DNA of 64,000 nt from Strobilurus pachycystidiatus (lineage: Eukaryota > Basidiomycota > Agaricomycetes > Agaricales > Physalacriaceae). Position numbers and translations under genes: made by a program. The stretch spans positions 2,604,001 to 2,668,000 of the forward strand of contig JAHLMK010000006.1 of the NCBI GenBank assembly GCA_019915135.1, read 5' to 3'. This document shows positions 1-11,713 of this stretch, in pieces. Numbering within the stretch: position 1 is the first letter of the stretch; the number at the start of each line of letters is the position of its first letter. Below the pieces are notes generated by a model, which was not told where the DNA came from, did not search any database, and saw only the letters and a list, made by a program, of their open reading frames with translations.

Positions 1-401
1 GTCGGTGATGATCGACCCATCTGCGCCGCCGTTCGGCTGCCCGGAGGATTTGAGTGCGAGGGAGAATGTGCCTGTTGACGCTTTCATAATGAATCGGGAA
101 AGTGGGGGTACTATAGGAGACATACCAGCGTCGTGGAATGCGAGTCTTATTGCAGCGCGGGAGAGGTCGTTGCATCTACCTAGGGAATGTGGGGTTAGGA
201 TCAGAAATAAACCCGAGCAGGCAATAGGAGAGTACCATGGTATATCCCACCCATGATCGCATCGCGTATCCCATACCACGGCACGCATGCCTGATTCTTT
301 GCGTTTTCAACGCGGGGGATGCCGTCACCATCCCCGCCGTCTTTGGCTAACGCGGAAGAGGCGAAGAGGAATGACAGGAGGACGAGTGATTGGAATCGCA
401 T
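1..401 (-). CDS. Class II-type secreted heme peroxidase, 5' part (runs off window)
   Basis: Secreted oxidoreductase of the plant/fungal heme peroxidase superfamily; would use H2O2 to oxidise phenolic or lignin-like substrates outside the cell. Three exons are visible on the minus strand: 401-236, 179-126 and 71 to beyond the edge. The introns (235-180, 125-72) have GT..AG ends and keep the frame. Residues 1-19 form a signal peptide (MRFQSLVLLSFLFASSALA). A Cys-containing start (NQACVPWYGIRDAI) leads to the distal heme pocket RLAFHDAG, with catalytic Arg67, Phe70 and His71, then GGADGSII, the conserved distal calcium-side loop of this superfamily. The proximal His and the Mn or Trp sites that separate Mn, lignin, versatile and generic peroxidases lie outside the window, so the subtype is open. 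The first donor (GTACTC) is not ideal, but the joined protein matches the family. Confidence 0.82.
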
Positions 402-1669
402 CGCAGCCGTTGAGTTGAATGGTGTGTTGTGCTGAGGCGAGTTGGGCTCTTATACCTCATCCTGTCGCCAGGAACTCGACAATAATGTAGTAAGTAGAGT
501 GACTCCGAGCGTCGCGCGTTGAATACCTCTCAAGTGTGGGGATGATTATCACGCTTAGCCGCCATCAAGATTACTGTACACGCATACGGGGCGTAGGCCT
601 GGCACTGCAGATCAACCCCACATAGTTGGCAGGCGGTATTCTGTGCCCGAAAAGAGGCCTTGTTACGATGAGAGGAATGGGATTCGTGTCAGTGGGCGTT
701 CATAGAGATGCGAATATCGTGGGAGACATGGCATACCATCGATGGTCAGGTTCGGCTCGACTGACCTTGGGCAACACTGTCAGTGCAGAGAGAGCGAAGA
801 ACGGGCATGTGAGCTTATGTGCCGAGAGCGATTCCATTCTGATATTGACGTCTGGTATGTTGATGGTGACTCGACTGCGACGCGCCGTCAATTACTGGTA
901 TATCGGGGCAGAGTGTGAAACCAATACCTCGCGGCGTCAGACTGTATACATTGCTGGCAATGCAGAGGGTTCGACTGTACGAAATACATTCAAACAATCA
1001 ATGTACCTGTAGACGTAATGCCAAGCCAATGAGTGTATGCCAACTGCAAGCGACATGAATCAGACAGACGGCGTTTTGACTCGATTACGAGAATGTTAGT
1101 ATCCCAGAGCTCTCGAGTCTCCTTGGCGCAGTGATTCGGGATAGCTGTAAGGAGTTGGCGGGTGCTGCAGAAGGAGATGAGTAACGATCCTATAGCAAGT
1201 CATGGGAGACAGACACGCGAAGTGGCCAAAGTTGTGTCCTGAATTCAAGTGATGGTCGCCAGTCAGACAGAGCCGTCGTCGGGACATGACAAAATGGGGC
1301 GCTGTAGAGCGTTCTGTGTACCCATGGAGGTTGAGGATGAGTCACATCGGCATCTTCCGGGACGTTGCAGTTTGCCCCGCAATTGGAAATTGGCAGTCAA
1401 ACTTCTACCTCGCCCAGACCTCGCCCTTGACCGTGACCTTCAACGCCTGCATCACAATCATTGAATAGAAGAGGGTATCAAACGTTCTTCGAGCCGCGCT
1501 GGCTGCGGCTTTTCAACTTCACCACTCTCAGCGCGTGGTTCACTCAAATCCTGTTCGACGAAGCGGAACTGCAGAGCAACTGACTTTGCATAAAGTTGCG
1601 TCTTGTGCGCTCTAGGCTCCTGAATACGCCGGGTCGGTCAATGCGGTGTGTGTGATGTGGGCGGCAATC
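402..1669. other. Intergenic, no gene seen
   Basis: About 1.3 kb between the divergent peroxidase and the F-box pseudogene. The longest open stretch (626-1012, 128 codons from a GTG-like start) has no signal peptide, domain or splice logic that I recognise. Confidence 0.5.
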
Positions 1670-1677
1670 TATAAATA
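1670..1677 (+). promoter_or_regulatory. TATA box of the 1735 F-box locus
   Basis: TATAAATA about 58 bp upstream of the ATG at 1735, a usual fungal spacing. Confidence 0.45.
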
Positions 1678-1734
1678 GGTCGTTCATAAGCGCACCGGCG
1701 GAACCTCTGCGAGGTAGTTTTCTTACTGACCATC

Positions 1735-2779
1735 ATGTCTATACCAGACGTGCTGCTCCCACTGCCTGAGCTTCCGGTAGAGATTGGGAGACTTATCATC
1801 GAGCTGTCGGCGAGACACAACGCCCACACGCTCTCGTTGGTGTCCAAAACAGTTCGTCAATGGTAAGCACTTTTTTATGTCCATTGGGCCCTTGGTTCAC
1901 AGTCGTTCTGGATTGATCCCATTCTCTACCATACTGTGAACTTGGTTGATGAGCGAAAGCTCGACTCATTCATCGTTAGAATGGTTTACGCTGAAACCAA
2001 CGATCACTGCCTCTTCGTCAGGAACATGGGCCTCGGGCTCTACAGCATTGGATCTCCCGATAAAATCAGGCGCATTCTGACTGCATGTATTAATGTCGTC
2101 TCCCTTGTCCTCCATGGCATCGAGAAAGGCTCCTCTGAGGACATTGAGAAATTCTACCTTCAAGGGCCCCCGCCGCCTCTCCCTTGACTTTCTCGAACCC
2201 GGGCAGTTTCCCTGTCTTCCTCACACCCTCACTCATCTCCATTCGAGCTACATTACTTCTCCGTGGCACACGGAAGGTTTCTAATGGACGCTACTCTTCA
2301 ATCAGTGCCCCAACCTTACACATCTGTTCGTTGACTGGACGTTTTGGGCCGAATGCGGAAGTATTCACATGTGGGAGAGTCTCCTCACCGAATCCGCACC
2401 GGCTCAGACTCGACAGATCTTGTACGCGTGTCCCCCGAACGTGAAAAGAGTGGCGATTGGGCTTGACCTGGAGATGACTCCTAGTATGGCGTTCCAGGGA
2501 CCGGAAGCGGGTAGAAACGCCGTCCTCGAGTTTGTTCATAAGTTTGCCGATGACCCTCGTTTCGTGACTGTGGGCTTCGATGATAAGTCGACCTGGATTG
2601 AGGAAGCCAAAGGGCAGAAATCCGAGTTCGAACATATCATCGGGTTGACGCTCATGAGGTCTATGGAACGCGATTTTGGCCAGACGTGGAGAGACTCGGT
2701 GTCTCTGGATCTCTGGGAAATCATAGAAATGTGTGCCGAGGAGAAAAAGGAGCATTTGAGAACTCCCGCCGCAGTATGA
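1735..2779 (+). pseudogene. Decayed F-box gene (family A)
   Basis: Exon 1 (1735-1862) encodes an F-box-like helix set (LPELPVEIGRLIIELS, then VSKTVRQW) and ends in the Trp codon with a good donor GTAAGC, as in the paralogues at 24516 and 32470. The paralogues resume with W-[I/T]-D/x-P. Here the matching frame (IDPILYH) follows TTCTG instead of an AG acceptor, and the nearest AG (1901-1902) gives the wrong frame. Further on, the reading frame shifts by one near 2160-2175, beside a run of Cs, and an in-frame TAA sits at 2282-2284 just before the recognisable stretch WTLLFNQCPNLTHLF. The C-terminal part (2285-2779) still reads as the family A tail, ending near LWEIIEMCAEEK. Three independent lesions make a functional product unlikely. 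Assembly error could explain one of them, not all. Confidence 0.72.
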
Positions 2780-2880
2780 ATCATGTAGAGCTGTTTTTGA
2801 TGCGTGTCTAGTACGTTTGCCACATTCAGCAACCAAATAAATTGAAGTTGCACTAATGTGTCTATGACGGTTTCTCGAAA

Positions 2881-3959
2881 TTATTGGTCCCCTGTATCGC
2901 TCCGCGGGTCATGACTGTACAAGTGTGCCTCCGTTTCTCGCTTCACCCTCTCCATCACCTGCCAGATATCCTCTGTATGACGCTCTGCGAGAGGTAAATC
3001 TCCCCAATAGACAGTACCGTCCGGGTAAGACGCAGCCATCGGTGCACACTGGACAACTGCAATGCCTGGCGTGTCCTCGAACGCATCAGACAAGGCCAGA
3101 ACCCGCCCACGCGACTCGACCATCAAGCTCTGATCAAACAGAAGCACGATCATTTCTGGATCCTCCAGAAGCTCCCGCACGCCCGCTTCGTCGATGAGAT
3201 AGTTAGTTGTCAAGCAAGCTGTCCAAATACGCTCTTGACTGTGAGACATGATGCCGTGCATATCATGAGATATAAATCCGGCGGCCACGGCGGACATCCC
3301 TGGGAGGGCAAAATAAGATATGATGATGTCCGTGAGCATAGGGCAGAGTTCGTCCAGTATCTCCTGCCATTGGTCGTGGGAGGCAAAGTACTGATCGACA
3401 TGAAGGTGGGTTATTTTTGGGGGAAGGGCTTCGTGGATATGCCACTTCATTTCGAGTGGCGCGGAGCTCAAAGAGAGGTGACGGAGTCTGTCGTTTTCAT
3501 GCATGACATCGAGATACTCGTCGAGTTTCGGATGATGGACGAGTGCAAAGTCTAGACACTGGACAGCGTCGCAGGCGGATACAATGGTGACGATGGCCTC
3601 ATGAAGATTGATATCATTGTCACCGAGACGCCACAGCGCCAATGTTTTCACATGTCGCCGGAAGAACGTAGGATCCCGTGGCAAGCGGGCTCCGATAGTG
3701 CGTTGAAGAGCGATGTCTCGCTCGGCTCTGTCAATTGCTATGTCTCGATAGATGTGCGGTTCTATGCTGCGGTAAGATTGAGCGTACTCCCAGGCTGCAA
3801 CGTACGGCTGACATACCAATTGCGGAAAGCCTTTGACACTCGCGACATTGCGCAGGCGGTGTCTAGATTGAAGCCAACATCCATGATGTGGCGTAACACG
3901 TCTCCAGGTATGTTGGGCATTATTTGGGAGGTCGAAGTCTCGATGGCAGTGATCGACAT
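2881..3959 (-). CDS. F-box protein, family A
   Basis: Exon 1 is 3959-3817 and exon 2 is 3766-2881, a 342-residue product. The N-terminus (MPNIPGDVLRHIMDVG, then ACAMSRVSKAFRN) is an F-box-like helix bundle expected to bind SKP1 in an SCF ubiquitin ligase; the long C-terminal part would choose the substrate. The intron begins GTATGT and interrupts the codon at the end of the F-box, exactly where the paralogues are split, but here the restored codon is Cys (TG|C) instead of Trp. After the intron comes IEPHIYRDIAID, the family A signature (xPxxYRD). The body has weak leucine-rich periodicity and the usual tail DIWQVMERVKRE. Start chosen at the ATG closest to the F-box. It is convergent with the pseudogene at 1735, with about 100 bp between the 3' ends. 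Substrate unknown. Confidence 0.75.
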
Positions 3960-4370
3960 CTTGGCGGGAGGCTGACAATCGTGCCGTGGGTGTGAATGTG
4001 TGGCCGATATGCCGGTTACCTTGTGCCGATCGCCGATTCAACTCCGATCGGTGCGATATCCGAGTAGGGAGGAGTCACCGACATTGCGGAGTGGAGAGAC
4101 ATCACCAAACGTCGGGAAGACTAAGTAAGCCATAGGTCAGTGATACCATGGGTTGTTGTGAGATGGGGTTTGGAATGGATTTCCTAGTATACTGCCACGA
4201 ACCATGGAAAGTTACGAGGATGGCACGCTGGGCATTGGGGTGACACCATCCGTTCGAAGAGCCTGCGAATCAGGTACCTTTCCACCCCGATTACTGTCCA
4301 CTTCAACAGTATAAAAGACTTCTGCGGATTCTTTGACTACAACATTACTCTCGAGAATTATTTACATTGA
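3960..4370. other. Intergenic between two minus-strand F-box genes
   Basis: Holds the upstream region of the 2881 gene and the 3' flank of the 4371 gene. A TATA-like element (GTATAAAAG) lies near 4309-4317, but on the plus strand; no gene follows it. Confidence 0.35.
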
Positions 4371-5936
4371 CTACCTGGCCGCCAGCGCAGGCTGAGGTTG
4401 CATGTAGAGCGCATCGAACGTCGGATCGTTGAACGTTCCTCCAAGGCAGTACGCCTCATCCTCGGATGGAAGCTCGACGTCGTCCTCATCAAGAAACTCT
4501 CCGCTTCGATGAACGAAGACGTTCTCAATCCCCACATCATCGCCCTCGAAGTCTTGCTCGACGTGAACCTCCATCCGTACGTCCCGACCAGCCACACCCT
4601 TCAACATCTTGACCATTTCCCAGTCCAACCCATCGCAGTCCGATAAGGCCAATGTCCGCAATGGAAGACCTGGTTTCAAAAGGAAATCGACGTTCGGCAT
4701 ACGCTCTAGCTCCAGATGTCTAACGCCACGAAGAAATTCTCGAAGGAGGGCACCACTGGCATACACCGCCTTGAGTGTAACGTCTTCGAACTTCGCATCG
4801 GCAAAGCACGACAGAATGCCGCCAGCGTCGGGGACGCCTATATCTCCCGGATGCGTCTCGCATTCCAAAGTGAAGTTCCGCAGAAGCGGGGCCTTAACAA
4901 GGCCGGATTCGACAAGGCCTGGGCGGAAGTCAGAGCGAAATCCGACGGCGAGGTGAGTGAGATGGGGTAGGGATATGGGAGAGAGGGAACCAGGGATGTA
5001 TTCCGTATCGGCGTCGTTTAGAATACGAAGTTTCTGGAGTGTGGGTGCACATTTTGATAAGATGGCGTGCATCTCTTTCAGCGTTGGCCGGACCGTCGTT
5101 GCCAGGGACGTGATGTCAAGGGTCTCCAGCTGCGGCAGTGATTCGGCGAGCGTTGCCCATGCGGCGGGAATCCCCCGCAGGGTCAGGTGGCGGAGCGTGG
5201 AAGGGTTGGATGGGCTCGAGAAGGAAAGAGGTAGAGCTAGGCGGGCAGGCTCGAAGTGCGGGGCATGACTGATGTAGTCGTTGCATCGCATGAGGGAGAG
5301 GGCTTCTAGTCGAGGAGCATCGAGGGGCGTTATCAGCTGCAACGCCGCATGCATGGGAGTCCAAGTATCGGTCATGATGGAAAGGGTGCGCCAACGCGCT
5401 TTGTGGGGGAGAAGAGTCGTTATTGCAGCGCGCATATGTGCAGCGCTGAATGCTGGGACATACCCACAGTCGGGGTCAATCCTATAAAACATGAATCAGC
5501 TGTTCAGGTCGAAAGGAAATGCGACGCACTCAGGCTCCCCAAAATCATATTCCGGATCTCGCGCGTCGATGAGTATGTCGATAGGGCGATTCCGAGACAG
5601 CTTGAGATATGCCGAGAAATGCGATGTGTCGAAGAGTGATAAGCGCTGGCGGGTAGGTTTGACGACAAATTCGTGGATGGATCCTATGGTTGCACATAGG
5701 TGTGTCCACAGCGCCGGCGTCTCCCATGCAACCCGGCGCCAGTGCTTGCACACCGATGACAGCCTAGTTGGTGTTTTGGCGACATCGGCGTCGAAGAGCG
5801 GATCGGCGGGGGTAGGATCGTGGGCGGGGGTGTTGGATAAGATGAAAATGTAGGACAGCAGCTCGACGGGGAGCGCGTCGATGGGCGTGAACGGCCGCGA
5901 AGAGTAGGACACCAGCCTGGACGAGTAGGCGGTCAT
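4371..5936 (-). CDS. F-box protein with leucine-rich body
   Basis: Exon 1 is 5936-5530 and exon 2 is 5481-4371, joined in frame (CCT GA|G ATT) across a 48-nt intron GTGCGT..TATAG; 505 residues. The F-box is near residues 18-45 (IDALPVELLSYIFILS), followed by VCKHWRRVAWETPALWTHL, the classic Agaricomycete F-box/WRR-W pattern. The body has repeated Leu-rich segments (for example LRHLTLRGIPAAW and LPQLETLDITSL), consistent with an LRR substrate-recognition face. It is distinct from families A and B in this window: a different intron position and no SQ-rich N-terminus. The last ~40 residues are acidic (DEDDVELPSEDEA). Likely an adaptor in an SCF E3 ligase; target unknown. Confidence 0.82.
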
Positions 5937-8234
5937 TGCGGAAGGAACGACCGGATGACGGGAATATGATATGAAGAAGGGTAAGGTGTGATTTCCACCT
6001 TAATAAATAAACACGCCCCGTCGTCCTATTGGACCAACTAAACAAAAGGAAACGATGATGAAAGGACGATCAAATAACAAAAAGAACACATACAACAATA
6101 AGCCTATTGTTCGTGCCGTGCGAAGCAAGGGTAAAAGGGAAACCTTCCAGCCAGGTCTTGGCCCTCTACTTATATGAAGACGACGGGGATGGAAGGCATC
6201 AGAGTGGATGGAGGGAACTCTGCAGCCGCGCTGGGTTTCATTCTAACTTCCATAACGATGGGAGAACAAAGAAAAACTCGGAATAGGATCGTGATCGATC
6301 TCAGATCGGTCATTGTAACTGATGTGAAATTCAGGGTGCATATAAAGCAAGGCCCCGAAAAGGCAAGTACACAAAGCTCATCATACGCCTGGGACCTTGG
6401 GAGCGCGAGGCTCCCAGCCTGCACAACGAGGGTAGGCGTCCTATGTAAAACATACGCAACGAGGATGTAGTTCAAGCTCGCCAGAATTTTCTCATCGCTC
6501 CCTCCATACGTAAAAACCTAAAAGTGATGCAGGTATGAACTGGGACGCCTTATCATCGAGGAACTCCCATCAAAACAGTACCAGCCGAGCAGAACTGTAC
6601 TTGGTTACTGCGCAATCTGCAGTTCGTCCACTGCTCCATTTCCATGACTATGTATGCCAAGACACGATTCCATCAGGCTCTCCCGTGTACAACAGTGCGG
6701 GGAAATACGGTTACCGGCGCCAATACTTCGACATTCGATACCATGAGTCACAAAACCCAGGACTCCGAGCAGTCAGATACGCATGACCAGAGGCGAGAGA
6801 AAATACCTGGGTTGCGCCACGGCCCAAGATTTTGGCGAATCCACCTCAAGCCTCGCAAGTGTCCAAATGAGTACACACGATTCATGAGTATAAGGTAGAC
6901 ACACCGTTGAAGCTTGAAGTCTCTCTTGATTAGCAGACGAGTCTCAGGGACTGACTCTGGACTGACTGTCGGGGGTTGGCGTTACTAGTGCGTTACTACG
7001 CGGAAGCAGATCCATCCGGAGATGTTACATTGTGAGAGTCACCTTTTGAATCACCCGACAACTCCTTCCGAGCAGGGTGCGACGTTGCCAGAAAAGAGCA
7101 TCGCCACGACAGAAGTTCTCTACAGGGACACTTTGTTACAACCCGCAGCTCTGCACACAGTGGGCGTTGATGCATTGCCCCGTCTACAGACCCACTGTAA
7201 TCACATGAACGCCACTTCAATACAATTCACGAAACATTGTACGCACGAAGGTCTGGCCCGTCTCGGTCACCAGCATACATGGAGCAAGGAAGAATATGGG
7301 TACGCTTTGCGGAGAGGACATGGTGATCATCGTTCTGCGAGCATTCAAGTTCGAGTTTGAGACGATGTCACGACGAAGCTGTGTGAGACAAGCGCACGAT
7401 CATCAAAAATAAATCAGAGACTTCGTCGCAGAAAGCTCTGGCACCAAGTAGAGACAAGCACAGAGCCCCAAGACATCATTCGCGTAGCACAGGAGGAAGC
7501 CAGCAAACGGGAGTCGAAACATCAGGCGACGAACGCCTGAAGGGGCAAGGTGGCGGAAGGCTTGGGACTTGGACATCAAGAGATAGATAGCAAAGCACTA
7601 CTTGAAGGCAGTGGGGGTTAATACGAGCAAAACGCTAACATGTCGGCCCCGACAAAGCGCTTGACAAAGCGGTTCGAAGGAAAGAAATGCATTTGTTTGA
7701 TAGCCGGCGGTTTATGTATGCCCATCATTCTTACGTACACGTCCATCCCCTTCCTTTCTTCCATCACGGCTGACCAGACTCCCATGGCCGTTTTCTTCTG
7801 ATCTCTTCGTGTCCCCGGAAGCGACCATGTCATTGCTGAGACGGCGAGAGCTGATATCTTTCAGGGGACGGTCAAAGATTCTCCACTGGCAGTACTTATT
7901 CAACCAGTGATCTTCATGATTCGAACAGATTTCATGTGAAAGTGAGTGTGGTGCGCTTTTGCTCAGTCGTGGTCGCTCGTTCAGATTAGCTTACTGTATC
8001 TTCAGAAAACTGGCGACTTCAGGATGCGTTCTGATTTCTTAGGATTGCAACAGAAGATCACGAGCTTCAAGTTAAAAAGGCTGCGTCTAAGAACACCATC
8101 TTGGGCAACAAAGTACGATCTTGATTTCGAATCGGAAACTGTTGACACTGGCATGTGTCATGCGTAGCCTAGAAGATTTTCCAATCCAAAACAGTAAACT
8201 CTGCAACAACTAATTCCACGATCCCTTCATCCAC
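5937..8234. other. 2.3-kb region without recognisable genes
   Basis: Open stretches are at most about 110 codons in any frame and show no domain, signal peptide or paired splice signals that I trust. No inverted repeats or transposon remnants were recognised by eye. Base composition is close to that of the flanks. Confidence 0.45.
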
Positions 8235-8760
8235 CTAAACATAGACGTCGCTGGCAGCGACACAGAGGACCTACAGGTGAGTGGCAATCAGTGCTCGGCA
8301 TTCTATCGCCACAGGTGACAGCATAGACGACGAACCTCGTCAGGATAGATGTTACTGCACGCAGCGTTCACGTTGGGGTTGTTCGACAAGAGCACTTGAA
8401 GGGCGATGCTGTGGGACGCAGCGATGGCAGCGCACCCATCCCCAGAGACGATCTTGTACGTTTGGTCGCAGTCCTGTCCGATCTCGCCAAGGCAGATCGT
8501 CTCCCCAGCGAAGAGGTTGGAGCAGGCGGAGTTGATCTCGGGGTTGACGTGGGCGACTTGGTACCTGCGCGTCCTCGTGGTAAGTACTGGATTTTATGGT
8601 GTGTGGAGGGAAGGACGAACGTAGACGCGTTGTGAGCAAAGGAAATGGCGTCGCAGATGTCGCCGGGCTGGACGACGTACGTCCTGGCACAGTCACTAAT
8701 CTGCGCGCTGGAAGTAGCGACGAAGACAGCGAGGGCGGTGAAGACGACTTTGTTGAACAT
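8235..8760 (-). CDS. Secreted two-LysM protein, copy A
   Basis: Three exons: 8760-8621, 8564-8336 and 8270-8235; 134 residues. Signal peptide of about 19 residues (MFNKVVFTALAVFVATSSA). LysM 1 starts at RTYVVQPGDICDAIS and closes with NLFAGETICLG. LysM 2 starts at QTYKIVSGDGCAAIA and closes with NIYPDEVLCVA. The Cys residues around each repeat match small fungal LysM effector-type proteins, which bind chitin fragments outside the cell. The third exon is only 12 codons, found because both tandem copies preserve it (VLCVAASDVYV). Both intron donors read GTTCGT; copy B has the stronger GTACGT at the first intron. A role in shielding the fungus's own chitin or acting on a host is inferred from the family, not shown here. 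Confidence 0.86.
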
Positions 8761-8829
8761 GGTATGTGGGGAGGTACTCTGAATGCGGGAGAGCAGTGAA
8801 GAGTGAGAAACGCTGGCTTTTCCCCCCGC

Positions 8830-8837
8830 TTTTTATA
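8830..8837 (-). promoter_or_regulatory. TATA box of LysM copy A
   Basis: Minus strand TATAAAAA, 70 bp upstream of the start at 8760. The same element sits 73 bp upstream of copy B. Confidence 0.55.
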
Positions 8838-9771
8838 CACGAGAGGCAGAGTCATTGACAGCTTTTTAGCAACCGCCAATGACTCGCCGCGCTCACAGGA
8901 CTGGATGAAATCGCCGACGACCTGGTCGATGGATATCACTTCTATCAGAGAAGGCGCTCTAGAACGAGGGGCGTTTGCGGAATCTGATAGATGACGCGTC
9001 GGGAGCGCGCTCGGGGCTTCCTTTTTTGGCTATGTTACGGATGCAATGACTCGGGATCGCGGTGTGCTAGGACCGCTATACAAAGCGCCGCATGGTAGAA
9101 TCAAGATGAGTATCTACCATGTGCTAGCGTGTGCCGCTTCGATGAGAATATACGGTCTTGCTCTGGAATAATGAGTGTCGTGATATGACCAGGATTTAGT
9201 GTTTCGACGTTACTCTGTCTATTCGTCCGCCTTGACCACTTCATTATTCAATTATCTCTCGTTATTTAGACATCTGCTCCCATAGTTCCCTGAGAACCCT
9301 CTCTCAAAACTTTATGCTTAGGCCGCACGGGACGCGCTCTCAGGCCTAACACCCAGGCTCTGGAATCTCAATAACAAAACGTGAGCTTGCCTGACAAAAC
9401 TCGCGAGCATGACTGTCAACGTCGGAAGCATATAAAGTGCCAATAAAGCTCATCTCTTTCTCTGTGGGTTGTATTGTTACTCAGGTAGTGGTTTCTATCA
9501 ATCTACCGACGACTACCATGTCTCGCCTACTATTTGGTAGCCAGTCTCAACGTTCGAAGTTGTTCGTTCTCATCTGGACATAGACCTTAAGCTGCAATGA
9601 TTGAGAAAGGATTCGTTCTAACGCTCGCAACCAGCGGACGATCACGAAGTGCTTGTGAGGACATCATGGGGCTTGGGCAACAAACAATTTCGGCAACGGC
9701 TACATCCTAACTAAGAACATCCTTAAATTCTTCCAACCGATACAACTAATTTCATGACCCCATCCTCCGCT
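8838..9771. other. Spacer between LysM copies with duplicated upstream sequence
   Basis: No gene seen. Stretches upstream of copy A (for example the CCTGGTCGAT motif near 8919 and GACTCGGGATCGCGGT near 9048) recur upstream of copy B near 10460 and 10577. The tandem duplication therefore included promoter sequence. Confidence 0.55.
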
Positions 9772-10304
9772 TCATACATAAACGTCACTAGCAGCAACGC
9801 AAAGGACCTACATGCGCACAACAATCAGTCCAGTACTTTCCCTACACTCTTCAAAACAGTCAACGAACCTCGTCGGGATAGATATTACTGCACGCAGCGT
9901 TAACATTGGGGTTGTTCGACAACAACACCTGGAGAGCGATGTTGTGCGACGCAGCGATGGCAGCGCACCCATCCCCAGAGGCGATCTTGTACGTCTGGTC
10001 GCAATCCTGTCCGATCTCGCCGAGGCAGATCGTCTCCCCGGCGAAGAGGTTGGAGCAGTCGGCGTTGATCTCGGGGTTGACGTGGGCGACTTGGTATCTG
10101 CGGTTGTTCGTGGTAAGTATGGAATGGGGAAGGGGAAGGGGAAGGGAAAGAGGGAGGGACGTACGTAGACGCGTTGTGGGCAAAGGAGATGGCATCGCAG
10201 ACGTCGCCGAGCTGGACGACGTACGTCCTCGCACAGTCGCTGATCTGCGCGCTGGATGCGGAGACGAGGACTGCGAGCGCGGTGAAGACGACTTTGTTGA
10301 ACAT
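9772..10304 (-). CDS. Secreted two-LysM protein, copy B
   Basis: Exons 10304-10165, 10097-9869 and 9807-9772 have the same lengths as copy A (140, 229 and 36 nt); 134 residues. Signal peptide, LysM 1 (RTYVVQLGDVCDAIS), LysM 2 (QTYKIASGDGCAAIA) and the 12-codon last exon are all conserved, with few substitutions. Most differences I saw are conservative (V/I, A/V) or in the introns, which suggests a fairly recent duplication under coding constraint. The first intron donor is canonical GTACGT; the second is GTTCGT in both copies. Expected to be a secreted chitin-oligomer binder, like its neighbour. Confidence 0.86.
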
Positions 10305-10376
10305 GGTATATGGGGAGGTACTCTGAATGCGGATGTGCAGTGGAGAGTGAGGAAAACCGCCGAATTTTCGTCCTGC

Positions 10377-10383
10377 TTTTATA
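10377..10383 (-). promoter_or_regulatory. TATA box of LysM copy B
   Basis: Minus strand TATAAAA, 73 bp upstream of the start at 10304, in a sequence context like copy A. Confidence 0.5.
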
Positions 10384-11713
10384 CGCGAGACTGGGAGGCA
10401 GAGTCATCGAAATGAGACGCAGCCGCGCGTTCTCACAGGACTGAATACTCTGTACGACCACCTGGTCGATAGTTATTATTACTCACATCAAAGAACAGCG
10501 AACTGTGCGGAGGTACCTCGTTCGTGATGTCGGGAGCGCGCTCGATTTCCATTTTGGGCTGTGCCGAGTTGTTTTGACTCGGGATCGCGGTCTGCGTTGG
10601 CCGCGCGTTCGTAAACCTAGAGGTCAGATGTCATCATGTTCGCGTCCTAGGAAGTCGGTTTCTACAGTTCCGCCTCAGTCGAATCCTCCTGTCCCGCTCC
10701 GAGTCATGAGCCGATATTCATCGAAGTTGTGATGCAGCGGTGTCCTCTAGCCACCGTGAGCGAGTGCTGATTGAGAATGCGCGTAGTGATCTTCGCCTTC
10801 GAGAGGCGGGTATACACTTGGAAAGTGTTCCTGGAGACTGTCTTTGCACCAGGTGGGCGTCTCGGAGCGCTAAGATATATTCAGACTGGAGAGCGAGATT
10901 GTGCAACCCTCTCCTTTGCGATGTTGTATTGAATGACTCGATGCAGCGGTGTACGACCTGGATGGTATCGGTCAGATGCATCAGTACGGTAGGCAGCGCT
11001 GATCTACCTCCGTTGATTTACGAAAGTCGCATATATACGGTTCCGAGGTGAAAATACACTATGAAGTGGGAAGTCAGGAATAGAAATCTTCCTGGGACTG
11101 CTTCTACGTCAGGTGGGCGCCTCGGAGCGCTGAACCATCCTGACAGGCCAGCAACAGAGAACGATATTGTCCGAAGTCAGATACACCCCTGTGTATATGG
11201 ACTCACCTTCACACTAATCTCGGTGGTAACTTATATGGCGCACCAGTAGTAGGCGTTCCTGGACATTTGATCAGTAGAGAAGGTCTGACCCATCGCTCGC
11301 AAGAACCGACGAGCGTCTTGTATATGAGCGCCAGAACTACATGGTTCGATTTACGAGAGGATGTGCCACATGACGGAGTCGGCAGAGAGTGTTAAATCAC
11401 AAAGTCAACAGCAGGGCGTGGCGCAAATGGATCATAGAACGAGAGCACATGCGTATAGACGAGACGCAGCAGTCACAGGACGTATATCGTGCACTAATCA
11501 TTTTAGGACGGCTCATGATAGTCTGAGAGTCAAGGCGCCATGCAGAGGTTACGCGACGCCCGGGAGCAGCAAAGAGGCGTTCAATAGCGAGTCGAGAACG
11601 AGGCCAAGAGTAGGAAGCAGAGTGACGAAATCGGAAATGGGTCTTACGAACCGAGATTACGCGGCGCGGCTTCTATAGTGATCGCCGGAAATACATTTCT
11701 CGCATTGACGACC
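10384..11713. repeat. Intergenic with degenerate internal repeats
   Basis: No gene recognised. Two related blocks share TTCCTGG..ACTG..., CAGGTGGGCG and CTCGGAGCGCT (about 10827-10908 and 11089-11172), and GATGCAGCGGTGT occurs at about 10732 and 10940. This suggests an old direct repetition with a period near 260 bp. Nature unknown. Confidence 0.4.

Noticed and set aside
626..1012. 128-codon open frame on the plus strand
   Set aside because: No ATG context, domain, signal peptide or paralogue; composition is like non-coding flanks.
2291..2836. 181-codon minus-strand frame
   Set aside because: Lies opposite the recognisable family A F-box tail; no domain of its own.
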